From Serratia odorifera (GTDB lineage Bacteria; Pseudomonadota; Gammaproteobacteria; Enterobacterales; Enterobacteriaceae): a stretch of 64,000 nt of DNA. Below are positions 52,493 through 61,280 of this stretch, in pieces (position 1 is the stretch's first letter; every line of letters begins with the position of its first letter). The position numbers and the translations under genes were made by a program. The DNA lies in assembly GCF_900635445.1 (NCBI RefSeq), contig NZ_LR134117.1:2356001-2420000 (forward strand), in the 5' to 3' direction. Under the pieces are notes generated by a model. It saw only the letters and a program-made list of their open reading frames with translations, was not told the DNA's origin and searched no databases.

Positions 52493-52507
52493 TAATCATT
52501 GTGATTA
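52493..52507. promoter_or_regulatory. Dyad upstream of the four-carbon acid sugar operon
   Basis: TAATCA-TTG-TGATTA is a perfect 15-bp dyad 24 bp before the permease start. A related AATAATCATTTAATC lies 60 bp upstream at about 52429. They are candidate operators for the DeoR-type regulator at the end of the cluster. The region 52324-52530 is strongly AT-rich compared with its flanks. Confidence 0.4.
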
Positions 52508-52530
52508 AAATAAATCATAGCGAGGGTGAG

Positions 52531-53487
52531 ATGAAACTAAAAGCGTCAATAGAAAAAGTCCCTGGCGGGATGATGGTCATCCCTCTGGTGCTCGGTGCGC
52601 TGTTAAATACCTTCGCCCCGGCCGCACTGGATATCGGCGGTTTTACCACCGCATTGTTTAAAAACGGTGCGGCGCCGTTGATCGGTGCGTTCTTGCTGTG
52701 CATGGGGGCGGGGATAAGCTTTAAAGCCGCGCCGCAGGCGTTGCTGCAAGGCGGCACCATCACCCTGACCAAGCTGCTGGTTGCCATGGCACTGGGGCTG
52801 GGCGTCGAGCGGCTGTTTGGTGCGGAAGGCATCTTTGGCCTGACCGGCGTGGCGATCATCGCGGCAATGAGCAACTCCAACGGCGGTCTGTATGCGGCGC
52901 TGGTGGGCGAATTTGGTAATGAACGCGATGTCGGTGCCATTTCCATTCTTTCTCTCAACGATGGGCCGTTCTTTACCATGATTGCGCTCGGCGCCGCCGG
53001 TATGGCCAATATTCCGCTGATGGCGCTGGTCGCGGTGCTGGTGCCGCTGCTGGTGGGCATGGTGCTTGGCAATCTCGATCGCAACATGCGCGAGTTTCTC
53101 ACCAGGGGCGGGCCGATTCTGATTCCGTTCTTCGCCTTTGCACTCGGCGCCGGTATCAATCTGGAAATGCTGCTGCAGGGGGGCCTGGCCGGCATTCTGT
53201 TAGGCATATTGACCACCTTTGTTGGTGGCTTCTTCAATATCCGTGCCGATCGTCTGGTCGGAGGCTCGGGCATTGCCGGTGCGGCGGCATCAAGCACTGC
53301 CGGCAATGCGGTAGCAACGCCGCTGGCCATCGCGCAGGCCGATCCATCACTGGCCGAGGTTGCCGCGGCCGCGGCGCCGCTGATAGCCGCTTCGGTGATT
53401 ACCACCGCGATCCTGACGCCGATACTCAGTTCCTGGGTGGCGAAGCGCAACGCTGCCAAAACGGCGGTAGAGGAGAATGCCGCATGA
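52531..53487 (+). CDS. 2-keto-3-deoxygluconate permease (KdgT) family transporter
   Basis: The 318-residue inner-membrane protein of the KdgT family has about ten hydrophobic segments and starts MKLKASIEKVPGGMMVIPLVLGALLNTF, typical of KdgT. AIIAAMSNSNGGLYAALVGEFG and GGSGIAGAAASSTAGNAVATP are conserved. In this neighbourhood it most likely imports a four-carbon sugar acid such as D-threonate rather than 2-keto-3-deoxygluconate. ATG 52531 follows GAGGGTGAG. It overlaps the kinase gene by 4 bp and is the first gene of the operon. Confidence 0.88.
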   Translation: MKLKASIEKVPGGMMVIPLVLGALLNTFAPAALDIGGFTTALFKNGAAPLIGAFLLCMGAGISFKAAPQALLQGGTITLTKLLVAMALGLGVERLFGAEGIFGLTGVAIIAAMSNSNGGLYAALVGEFGNERDVGAISILSLNDGPFFTMIALGAAGMANIPLMALVAVLVPLLVGMVLGNLDRNMREFLTRGGPILIPFFAFALGAGINLEMLLQGGLAGILLGILTTFVGGFFNIRADRLVGGSGIAGAAASSTAGNAVATPLAIAQADPSLAEVAAAAAPLIAASVITTAILTPILSSWVAKRNAAKTAVEENAA

Positions 53488-54757
53488 AGATGATCGTCAT
53501 TGCTGATGATTTCACCGGCGCCAACGACACCGGCGTACAGTTGGCGAAAAAAGGCGCGCGCACCGATGTTTTGCTGAGCCCGCAGCAAAAAACCGCCGCG
53601 TGGCGGCGACGTCCTGGTGATCAACACCGAAAGCCGTGCGCTGCCGGCTGCCGACGCGCACCAGCGGGTAAGTGCTGCATTGCGGCCCTACTGCTCCGGT
53701 GGCAAGCAGCCGTTGATCTACAAAAAAGATTGATTCGACCTTTCGTGGCAACGTAGGGGCCGAAATCGACGCGGCGATGCAGGCCAGCGGCGCCCGGCTG
53801 GCGATCGTGGCGGCGGCGATCCCGGCCGCCGGGCGAACCACGCTACACGGTGAATGTCGGGTGCATAACGTACCGCTGGTGCAAACCGAGTTTGCCAGCG
53901 ATCCGAAAACCCCGATCGTCTCATCCCATATCAAAACCCTGATCGGCTTGCAGACCGAGATACCGGTGCACGAAGTGGATCTGGCGGTGGTGCGCAGCGC
54001 TGGGCTGAGCGATGCGTTGCAGCGGCTGGGACGGCAGCAGCGGTGCATCGTGGTGGTGGATGCCGAGCAGGATGGCGATCTGGCCCTATTGGCGCAAAGT
54101 ATCGGCCGGCTCGAGGTGCCGCTGCTGCTGGTTGGCGCCGCCGGTTTGGCCAATGCGCTGCCGTCGGCGTGTTATCTGACGGCCCGGCAACGCTTGCCGG
54201 TGCTGGTGGTGGCCGGTTCGATGAGCGACGCCACCCGGCAACAGATTGTTTTTGCCGAACGGGAGCTGGCGCTGGGCATTGTCGATATCGACGTGGAAGC
54301 GTTAGTGGCGGCGGACGGCGCGCGGGTCGTGCAGCAGACGGTCAGGCGGGCGGTGGCGTTGTTGCAGGATCGCCAGCATTGCGTGTTGCGCACCTGCCGT
54401 GACGCCGATGCACGGCAACTGATCGATCGTTTGTGCGAACGCACGCAGCTGTCCCGGCAGCAGCTGGGCGATCGCATCAGTCAGACGCTGGGGGAGATCG
54501 CGCTGGCGATAATCAACCATACGCAGATTGGCGGGCTGTTCCTGACCGGTGGCGATATTGCGATTGCCGTCGCACGCGCCCTGGGCGCCGAAGGCTACCG
54601 GATCGATGGAGAAGTGGCTCCCTGCGTACCTTGCGGCACCTTTATCAATAGTGAAATCGACGATTTGCCAGTGATCACCAAGGCTGGCGGGTTTGGTGGC
54701 CCATCCACCTTGCGCGATGCGCTTTATTTTATCGAGGAGATGTACAGTGGCGAATAA
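53484..54757 (+). CDS. dtnK: Four-carbon acid sugar kinase (D-threonate kinase type), frameshifted as sequenced
   Basis: This DUF1537-family kinase phosphorylates C4 sugar acids at O4. The N-terminal motif is IADDFTGANDTGVQLAKKG. The C-terminal nucleotide-binding half holds GSMSDATRQQ, GLFLTGGDIAIAVARALG and ITKAGGFGGPSTL. Two A6 runs, at 53587-53592 and 53722-53727, each carry one A too many; with five As the protein reads PQQKPPRGGDVLVINTESRA and IYKKIDSTFRGN and has about 423 residues. Next to pdxA2 it fits D-threonate or D-erythronate use. The end overlaps pdxA2 by 11 bp. Confidence 0.87.
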
Positions 54758-55730
54758 CACAATTGCAGTCACCATGGGCGATCCGGCGGGCATTGGCCCG
54801 GAAATCATCATCAAGGCATTGGCCTCTGGCGAGCTGTCCGGCGCCAACGCGGTGGTGGTCGGCTGTTTGCAGACGCTACAGCGCATTCAGGCGTTGGGGA
54901 TTACCCCACCGGTAGAGCTGCGGCCGATACAGCAGGTTGCACAGGCCCGCTTTGTGCCGGGGATCGTTAACGTTATCGACCAGCCGCTGGCCGACCCTGC
55001 CGCGCTGATGCCGGGGAAAGTGCAGGCACAGGCAGGAGATCTGGCCTACCGCTGCGTGAAGCGTGCCGCCGAAATGGCCATGGCCGGCGAGGTACAGGCT
55101 ATCGCTACCGCGCCGTTGAACAAGGAAGCGCTGCACTTGGCCGGCCATATGTATCCGGGGCATACGGAACTGCTGGCCAAACTGACCGACAGCCGCGACT
55201 ACGCGATGGTGCTGTATACCGATAAGCTGAAAGTGATCCACGTAACCACCCATATCGCGCTGCGCAGGTTCCTCGATACTCTCAGTAGCCAACGCATTGA
55301 GACGGTGATCGGCATGGCAGACACTTTCCTAAAGCGCGTCGGCTTCAGGCAGCCGCGCATTGCCGTCGCCGGCGTTAACCCGCACGCCGGCGAAAATGGC
55401 CTGTTTGGTGATGAGGAAATCACCCTGGTCAGCCCGGCGATTGCCGCGGCCAAACGGCGCGGCATTGAGGTATACGGCCCGTGCCCGCCGGATACCGTCT
55501 TCCTGCAGGCGTATGAAGGGCAGTACGATATGGTGGTGGCGATGTATCACGATCAGGGGCACATTCCCCTCAAGCTGCTGGGCTTCTATGATGGCGTAAA
55601 TATTACCGCCGGGCTGCCGTTTATTCGCACTTCTGCCGACCATGGCACGGCGTTTGATATTGCCTGGACAGGAAAAGCCAAGTCTGAGAGCATGGCGATC
55701 TCGATCCAATTAGCCAGTCAGCTTGCTTAA
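54747..55730 (+). CDS. pdxA2: 4-phospho-D-threonate 3-dehydrogenase (PdxA2 type)
   Basis: The 327-residue NAD-dependent dehydrogenase/decarboxylase of the PdxA family shows MGDPAGIGPEIIIKAL, TAPLNKEAL, the metal-binding His in HVTTHIALRRF and YHDQGHIPLKLLGF, and GLPFIRTSADHGTAFDIA. True PdxA acts in vitamin B6 synthesis. Here the adjacent DUF1537 kinase points to PdxA2, which oxidises and decarboxylates 4-phospho-threonate to dihydroxyacetone phosphate. The start is GTG 54747 (VANNTIAVTMGDPAG), preceded by GAGGAGATG and inside the kinase gene. Confidence 0.88.
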   Translation: MANNTIAVTMGDPAGIGPEIIIKALASGELSGANAVVVGCLQTLQRIQALGITPPVELRPIQQVAQARFVPGIVNVIDQPLADPAALMPGKVQAQAGDLAYRCVKRAAEMAMAGEVQAIATAPLNKEALHLAGHMYPGHTELLAKLTDSRDYAMVLYTDKLKVIHVTTHIALRRFLDTLSSQRIETVIGMADTFLKRVGFRQPRIAVAGVNPHAGENGLFGDEEITLVSPAIAAAKRRGIEVYGPCPPDTVFLQAYEGQYDMVVAMYHDQGHIPLKLLGFYDGVNITAGLPFIRTSADHGTAFDIAWTGKAKSESMAISIQLASQLA

Positions 55731-55740
55731 TCAAGAGCCT

Positions 55741-56499
55741 ATGAAGTCACAACATCGTCTGGACCAGATCCTGGACTATTTAAAGGGCCATAATCTGGTC
55801 ACGGTTGAACAATTAGTGCATGCAATCGATGCGTCGCCGGCCACCATCCGGCGCGATCTGATCAAACTGGATGAGCAGGGCATTATCAACCGTAGTCACG
55901 GTGGCGTGGCGCTCAACCGTTTTATTCCCGCACAGCCAACCACCAACGAGAAGCAGCTGCGCCACCAGCAGGAAAAACAGGCGATCGCCAAATATGCCTT
56001 GTCGATGATCAATCCCGGTGATGCGGTGGTGCTGGATGCCGGCACCACCATGCTCGAACTGGCGCGTAATTTGACACATTTGCCGTTGAGGGTGATCACC
56101 GCCGATCTGCGCATTGCCCTGTTCCTGTCGGAGTTCAAGCAAATCGAAGTCACGATTATCGGTGGGCGTATCGATGACAGCAGTCAATCCTGTATTGGCG
56201 ATCACGGGCGTAAGCTGTTGCGCGGGATTTATCCGGATATTGCCTTTATCAGCTGTAACTCGTGGAGTCTGGAAAAGGGAATTACCACGCCGACCGAAGA
56301 GAAGTCCGGCCTGAAGCAGGATCTGGCGGCCAATGCGCGCCGTCGAGTGCTGTTGGCCGACAGCAGCAAATATGGCGCCTATTCCCTGTTTTGCGTTGCG
56401 CCGCTCAGCAGCCTGACCGATATCGTCACCGACCGCGCTCTGCCGCAGGAGACACAACGCCAGCTTGACCAGCTACCCGGTCAATTATGCCTGGTTTAG
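55741..56499 (+). CDS. DeoR/GlpR family transcriptional regulator
   Basis: The 252-residue regulator has an N-terminal DeoR winged helix (QHRLDQILDYLKGHNLVTVEQLVHAIDASPATIRRDLIKL) and a sugar-phosphate-sensing DeoRC domain with VVLDAGTTMLELARNL and VLLADSSKYG. The ATG 55741 is 10 bp after pdxA2, so it is the last gene of the permease-kinase-dehydrogenase operon and probably its own repressor. The effector is likely a phosphorylated C4 acid. It resembles E. coli YgbI in family and context. Confidence 0.88.
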   Translation: MKSQHRLDQILDYLKGHNLVTVEQLVHAIDASPATIRRDLIKLDEQGIINRSHGGVALNRFIPAQPTTNEKQLRHQQEKQAIAKYALSMINPGDAVVLDAGTTMLELARNLTHLPLRVITADLRIALFLSEFKQIEVTIIGGRIDDSSQSCIGDHGRKLLRGIYPDIAFISCNSWSLEKGITTPTEEKSGLKQDLAANARRRVLLADSSKYGAYSLFCVAPLSSLTDIVTDRALPQETQRQLDQLPGQLCLV

Positions 56500-56552
56500 C
56501 ACGCTGCCAACGAGTGACCGACGGCGGGGCGACCCGCGCCGAACATCAAAAC

Positions 56553-56580
56553 AACGGGGCAGCCAAGGCCGCCCCGTTTT
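56553..56580. terminator. Bidirectional terminator between deoR and speD
   Basis: AACGGGGC and GCCCCGTT form an 8-bp stem around AGCCAAGGCC, with TTTTG after it on the plus strand and A-rich sequence before it. It serves the two converging genes. Confidence 0.85.
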
Positions 56581-56581
56581 G

Positions 56582-57376
56582 TTACAGATGCGGAATGTTC
56601 CGCCCGTAATAGATCTCCTGCATCTCTTTCCACAGCAGATCGGTAATCCGTTGCCGTTCTTCCTCGCTCAACGCTTCCGGCTTGGCGTTAAACAGATAGT
56701 GCTTCAGATCGAAATCCTTCAGCAGCATCTTGGTATGGAAGATATTTTCCTGATAAACGTTCACATCCATCATGTGATAAAGCGACTTCATATCTTCAGA
56801 CATAAAGTTCTGGATCGAATTGATCTCATGATCGATGTAATGCTTCACGCCGTTGACATCACGGGTAAAACCGCGCACGCGGTAATCCATGGTGACGATA
56901 TCCGATTCCAGTTGGTGAATCAGATAGTTGAGCGCTTTAAGTGGTGAAATGACGCCGCAGGTCGACACTTCGATGTCGGCGCGGAAGGTACACAGTCCGC
57001 CTTCCGGATGGCTTTCCGGGTAGGTGTGCACGCAGATATGGCTCTTGTCCAGGTGCGCAACCACCGTATTGGGCAACGGGCCGGGATGTTCCGAGGTATC
57101 AACGTCTTTCGGATCGACCGGCTCTTCGCTGACCAGGATGGTGACGCTGGCGCCTTGTGGCTCGTAGTCCTGACGTGCAATGTTCAGAATGTTGGCGCCA
57201 ATGATTGAGCAGGTCTCGCTGAGGATCTCGGTCAGGCGATTGGCGTTGTACTGTTCGTCAATGTAGGCGATATAGCCGTCGCGATCGTCTGCGGTTTTGG
57301 CGTAACAGATATCGTAAATACAAAAACTCAGGCTTTTGGTCAGGTTATTGAAGCCGTGCAGTTTTAGCTTGTGCAA
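56582..57376 (-). CDS. speD: S-adenosylmethionine decarboxylase proenzyme
   Basis: SpeD makes decarboxylated SAM for spermidine synthesis. It self-cleaves to create a pyruvoyl group, at Lys-Ser in HLDKSHICVHTYPE near residues 110-112. All 264 residues align with E. coli SpeD. The start codon is TTG at 57374-57376, eight bases after a near-perfect AGGAGGTGA; E. coli speD also uses TTG. It follows speE by 25 bp, forming the speE-speD operon. Downstream is the shared terminator. Confidence 0.97.
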   Translation of the reverse strand: MHKLKLHGFNNLTKSLSFCIYDICYAKTADDRDGYIAYIDEQYNANRLTEILSETCSIIGANILNIARQDYEPQGASVTILVSEEPVDPKDVDTSEHPGPLPNTVVAHLDKSHICVHTYPESHPEGGLCTFRADIEVSTCGVISPLKALNYLIHQLESDIVTMDYRVRGFTRDVNGVKHYIDHEINSIQNFMSEDMKSLYHMMDVNVYQENIFHTKMLLKDFDLKHYLFNAKPEALSEEERQRITDLLWKEMQEIYYGRNIPHL

Positions 57377-57401
57377 TTTGGTTCACCTCCTGCGACCCCA
57401 G

Positions 57402-58262
57402 TCATTCTGGAGATAGGGCATTGAGTAAATATTGCGGCAGGGCAAAGCTGCCGGTGTGGATAGCCGGGTTGTAATAACGGCAGTGTAAACCGCTTTGGTT
57501 AAAGCGCTGTTGCAGCGTGGCCAGATCGTGTTGACGCAGCGCCGGATCCTGGCTCGCCCAGGCAAAGGTCATGATACCGCCGTAATAGGTCGGGATCGCT
57601 GCCTGATAGAAGCTGACGTCCTGGAAATATGCACTCAGGCGGGTGTGACTGTTGACGGCCTCATCCTGTTGCAGGAAACACACGCCGTTCTGTGCCACAA
57701 AGACGCCGCCGTCGTTCAGACAACGTGCGCAACCCTGGTAAAACGCCGACGTAAACAGGCTTTCGCCAGGACCGATCGGATCGGTGCAGTCAGAGATGAT
57801 CACATCGAACTTTTCATCGGTCTGATTAACAAAGTTAACGCCGTCGTCAATCACCAGCTTGAAGCGCGGGTCGTCATATGAACCGGCATTGTGGTTGGGC
57901 AGGTACTGGCGGCAGAACTCCACCACTCCGGCATCGATTTCTACCATGGTGATGCGCTCAACGCCTTGATGTCGGCTGACTTCGCGCAGCATACCGCCGT
58001 CACCGCCACCGATGATCAGCACGCTTTTGGCTTGTCCATGCGCCAGCAACGGCACGTGGGTCATCATTTCATGATAGATGAACTCATCGCGTTCGGTGGT
58101 CTGAACCACACCGTCGAGCGCCATGACGCGGCCCAGCACCGGGTTTTCGAAGATAACCAGGTCCTGATGATCGGTTTTCTCACGGTACAGCACCTTCTCT
58201 ACCGAGAAGTACTGGCCGAAGCTGGCATGTAACGTTTCATGCCAAATATCTTTCTGGGTCAT
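57402..58262 (-). CDS. speE: Spermidine synthase
   Basis: The 286-residue enzyme transfers the aminopropyl group of decarboxylated SAM to putrescine. Motifs are VLIIGGGDGGMLREVSRH (nucleotide-binding loop), TMVEIDAGVVEFCRQY, VIISDCTDPIGPGESLF (catalytic Asp), and AAIPTYYGGIMTFAWAS. The ATG 58262 (MTQKDIWHETLHASFGQ) aligns with the family and has GGAG upstream; the 24 earlier codons are not conserved. It works with speD next door and speC at the other end of the window. Confidence 0.97.
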   Translation of the reverse strand: MTQKDIWHETLHASFGQYFSVEKVLYREKTDHQDLVIFENPVLGRVMALDGVVQTTERDEFIYHEMMTHVPLLAHGQAKSVLIIGGGDGGMLREVSRHQGVERITMVEIDAGVVEFCRQYLPNHNAGSYDDPRFKLVIDDGVNFVNQTDEKFDVIISDCTDPIGPGESLFTSAFYQGCARCLNDGGVFVAQNGVCFLQQDEAVNSHTRLSAYFQDVSFYQAAIPTYYGGIMTFAWASQDPALRQHDLATLQQRFNQSGLHCRYYNPAIHTGSFALPQYLLNALSPE

Positions 58263-58395
58263 GTCGGGAAACTCCGTAATAACAGCCATGAAAAATTGGC
58301 GCAACATCATAGCTAACTCTGCCTGAGGTTGCACGGCTGAATTTCAATCAATCGGGATGACGGGCAGGAGGGCGGCGGCCAGTAGCCGACCGCAG

Positions 58396-58746
58396 TTAGT
58401 TGGCGTAAGCCAGAAGGCTGAGCGAGTCGCGTGCCAGTGACTTGCATTTTTTCGGGGTTGGAATGGCAATGCCGCTAAGATCGCGGTAGCTCTCTTCCCC
58501 CAGCGCCTTCATATTGAAACTATTATAGTTGCTGAGATCCCAGCGATTTTGCTGGGCAAAGTACACGATGGCGCGTTTGATCTGGGCGTTGGGTAAATCA
58601 CCGTAACCGCAATCGTTTTTCAGGAAAACGAACACCGCGGTCAGATCGGCCAAATCTTCCGCTTCTGATTCGTTCAGCGCCAGGCTGGCGTTGGAAAAGC
58701 CCAGCATGGTCAGCAACAGCAGCAATAACCTGGTTTTTTTAATCAT
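58396..58746 (-). CDS. yacC: YacC family periplasmic protein (pilotin-like)
   Basis: The 116-residue exported protein has a hydrophobic signal peptide (MIKKTRLLLLLLTMLGFSNASLA). The mature domain has two conserved Cys (KNDCGYGDLPNAQIKRAIVYFAQQNRWDLSNYN and KKCKSLARDS), resembling the OutS/ExeS pilotins of type II secretion, though no secretion genes are nearby. It keeps the E. coli position upstream of speE. The function is unproven. Confidence 0.9.
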   Translation of the reverse strand: MIKKTRLLLLLLTMLGFSNASLALNESEAEDLADLTAVFVFLKNDCGYGDLPNAQIKRAIVYFAQQNRWDLSNYNSFNMKALGEESYRDLSGIAIPTPKKCKSLARDSLSLLAYAN

Positions 58747-58827
58747 GAAAGTAGACCTGTTTGTTGTCCACAGACGTTATCACACTTGGCCGCGCGGGCA
58801 CCAAATATTATTAGTGGCAGTTAATGC

Positions 58828-58858
58828 TTGACCTTCCTCCAAGGGGAGGGTTTAGGCT
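58828..58858 (+). promoter_or_regulatory. CueR-type promoter of cueO
   Basis: TTGACC (58828-58833) and TAGGCT (58853-58858) are separated by 19 bp, the extended spacer of MerR-family promoters. The spacer holds the dyad ACCTTCC-N7-GGAGGGT, close to the CueR box ACCTTCC-N7-GGAAGGT. Copper-induced activation by CueR is strongly expected. Confidence 0.85.
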
Positions 58859-58899
58859 GTCATCGTAGAGTCGTGTCACTAAGGAAAGGGAGCATACCG

Positions 58900-60539
58900 A
58901 TGTTACGCCGTGATTTTATCCGATTGACCGCCGCGCTGGGCGCGGCAAGCGCGCTGCCGCTATGGAGTCGAAGCGTCTGGGCCGCCGATTTGCCGGCGCT
59001 GCCGATACCGCCGCTGCTGGAGCCAAACGAACAGGGAAAGCTGACGCTGGCACTGCAAACCGGCGAAGTGAAATGGTTACCGAACGCCGCCACCAAAACC
59101 TGGGGCATCAATGGTGCTTTGCTGGGGCCGGCGGTGCGTTTGCAGCGCGGTAAATCGGTGACGGTAGACATGACCAATCGTCTGCCGGACGCCAGCACCA
59201 TCCATTGGCACGGTCTGGAAATTCCAGGCAACGTCGACGGCGGCCCGCAGGCGCTGATCCAACCGGGCAGCACCCGCACGGTGAATTTCACCGTCGATCA
59301 ACCTGCCGCTACCTGCTGGTTCCACCCGCATACCCATGGCAAGACCGGTCATCAGGTGATGATGGGATTGGCTGGGCTGGTGCTGTTGGAAGATGATGAA
59401 AGCAGCAAATTGCCGTTGCCGAAAACCTGGGGTAAAGACGACGTGCCGGTGATTCTGCAAGACAAACGGCTGGGTAAAGATGCGCAGATTGACTATCAAC
59501 TGGACGTGATGAGTGCGGCGGTTGGCTGGTTTGGCGATCGCATGTTTACCAATGGCGCGCAGTATCCACAACATATCGCCCCACGCGGCTGGCTGCGCTT
59601 GCGTTTGCTTAACGGTTGCAACGCGCGCTCGCTCAACGTGGCAACCAGTGACAACCGTCCTTTATACGTGATTGCCAGCGACGGGGGTTTTCTGGCCGAG
59701 CCGGTAAAACTGAGCGAATTGCCCATGCTGATGGGGGGAGCGCTTTGAAGTCCTGGTCGATGCCAGCGACGGCAAGCCTTTTGATATCGTCACCCTGCCG
59801 GTGAAGCAGATGGGCATGACGTTGGCGCCGTTCGACCAGCCATTGCCAGTGCTGCGCATTCAGCCGTCACTGGGACAGGGAGTGAAGAGCATGCCGGACA
59901 GCCTGGTCAAGTTACCGGCGCTGCCGGCGGTAAGCGGTATTCAAGAGCGCTGGTTGCAATTGATGATGGATCCGAAACTGGACATGCTGGGCATGCAGGC
60001 GCTGATGGACCGTTACGGCCACCAGGCGATGGCCGGTATGAGCATGGATCACGGCGCGATGCCGGGCATGGATCATGGTGCGATGCCGGGCATGGATCAT
60101 GGTGCGATGAAGGGCCATGGATCACGGCACGATGAAGGGCATGGATCACGGTGCAATGAAAGGCATGGATCATGGCGAGAAAGCGTTCGATTTCAGCCAG
60201 GGCAACAAGATCAATGGTAAAGCCTTTGATATGAACCAGCCGATGTTTGCCGCCAAACGGGGTCAGTACGAAAAGTGGACCATTTCCGGCGAAGGCGACA
60301 TGATGCTGCACCCGTTCCATATTCATGGCACGCAATTTCGTATTTTGAGCGAAAATGGCAAACCGCCAGCGGCGCACCGTTGCGGCTGGAAAGACACCGT
60401 GCGGGTCGAAGGTGGGCGCAGTGAAGTGCTGGTGCAGTTCAACCATACCGCCAGCGCCGAGCAGGCCTATATGGCGCACTGCCATCTGCTGGAGCATGAA
60501 GATACCGGCATGATGCTGGGCTTTACCGTCGCGGATTAA
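58900..60539 (+). CDS. cueO: Multicopper oxidase CueO, frameshifted as sequenced
   Basis: CueO oxidises Cu(I) and phenolic compounds in the periplasm and protects against copper. A twin-arginine signal (MLRRDFIRLTAALGAASALP) precedes three cupredoxin domains. Copper ligands are in IHWHGLEIPG, WFHPHTHG, LHPFHIHG and AHCHLLEHEDTGMM. A Met/His-rich stretch of repeated GMDHGAM units lies before the last domain. Two extra bases break it: the G6 run at 59733-59738 (five would give PMLMGERFEVL) and one C near 60115-60116 in the repeat. Repaired length is about 545 residues. The start ATG 58900 follows GGAAAGGGAGCATACCG. Confidence 0.92.
60044..60179 (+). repeat. 24-bp tandem repeat encoding the CueO Met/His segment
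   Basis: Units begin ATGGATCAYGGYGCGATG and repeat every 24 bp at 60044, 60068, 60092, 60117, 60141 and a partial unit at 60165. One stray base at 60115-60116 is the frameshift. The units encode MDHGAMPG or MDHGAMKG. Third-position differences between copies show that the protein repeat is under selection. Confidence 0.9.
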
Positions 60540-60703
60540 GCGGGCTACCGTCTGTCACGCTGTGGCCACCATCGGCGCCAGCGTGACAACGGCCGAGCGA
60601 TTTCCACGGCTCGTCAACCGGCAGTAGCGGTGGACTCGCGTCGCCAGCGTCGGCAGGCTATGCTAAACTCTGCGCCTTTCTTCCGGCAACTGACCTGAAA
60701 ACT

Positions 60704-61240
60704 ATGAAACACACTGTAGAAGTAATGATTTCCGAGCAGGAAGTTAAGACCCGTATCGCCGAACTTGGCCGTCAGATCACCGAACATTACCGCGACAGCG
60801 GCAGTGAAATGGTGCTGGTCGGTTTGCTGCGTGGTTCATTCATGTTCATGGCCGATCTGTGCCGTACCATCGAAGTCTCCCATGAAGTCGATTTCATGAC
60901 GGCTTCCAGCTACGGCAGCGGCATGTCCACCACCCGGGACGTGAAAATCCTCAAGGATCTGGACGAAGACATTCGCGGCAAAGACGTGCTGATCGTGGAA
61001 GATATTATCGATTCCGGCAACACGCTGAACAAGGTGCGTGAAATTCTGGCGCTGCGTGGGCCGAAATCGCTGGCTATCTGTACGCTGTTGGACAAACCGG
61101 AACGCCGCGAAGTGGACGTGCCGGTCGAATACGTCGGTTTCACCATTCCCGATGAGTTCGTGGTCGGCTACGGCATCGATTATGCTCAACGCTATCGCCA
61201 TCTGCCGTACGTCGGCAAAGTGGTATTGCTCGACGAATAA
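60704..61240 (+). CDS. hpt: Hypoxanthine phosphoribosyltransferase
   Basis: The 178-residue enzyme salvages hypoxanthine (and guanine less well) to IMP using PRPP. The PRPP motif VLIVEDIIDSGNTL is near residues 96-109, and the C-terminal YVGFTIPDEFVVGYGIDYAQRYR is typical of Hpt. Length equals E. coli. It diverges from nothing nearby; it converges with can, with a shared hairpin. In E. coli gcd lies between cueO and hpt; here only 164 bp separate them. Confidence 0.97.
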   Translation: MKHTVEVMISEQEVKTRIAELGRQITEHYRDSGSEMVLVGLLRGSFMFMADLCRTIEVSHEVDFMTASSYGSGMSTTRDVKILKDLDEDIRGKDVLIVEDIIDSGNTLNKVREILALRGPKSLAICTLLDKPERREVDVPVEYVGFTIPDEFVVGYGIDYAQRYRHLPYVGKVVLLDE

Positions 61241-61251
61241 TCGCCACGTTT

Positions 61252-61275
61252 CAGGGCGCGTGTTACCGCGCCCTG
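61252..61275. terminator. Bidirectional hairpin between hpt and can
   Basis: CAGGGCGCG and CGCGCCCTG form a perfect 9-bp stem with a 6-nt loop between two converging stop codons. Flanking T content is modest. Confidence 0.75.
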
Positions 61276-61280
61276 AGGGT

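Noticed and set aside
60044..60179. Regularly spaced repeats as a CRISPR array
   Set aside because: The units are contiguous 24-bp tandem copies without spacers and encode the CueO Met/His segment.
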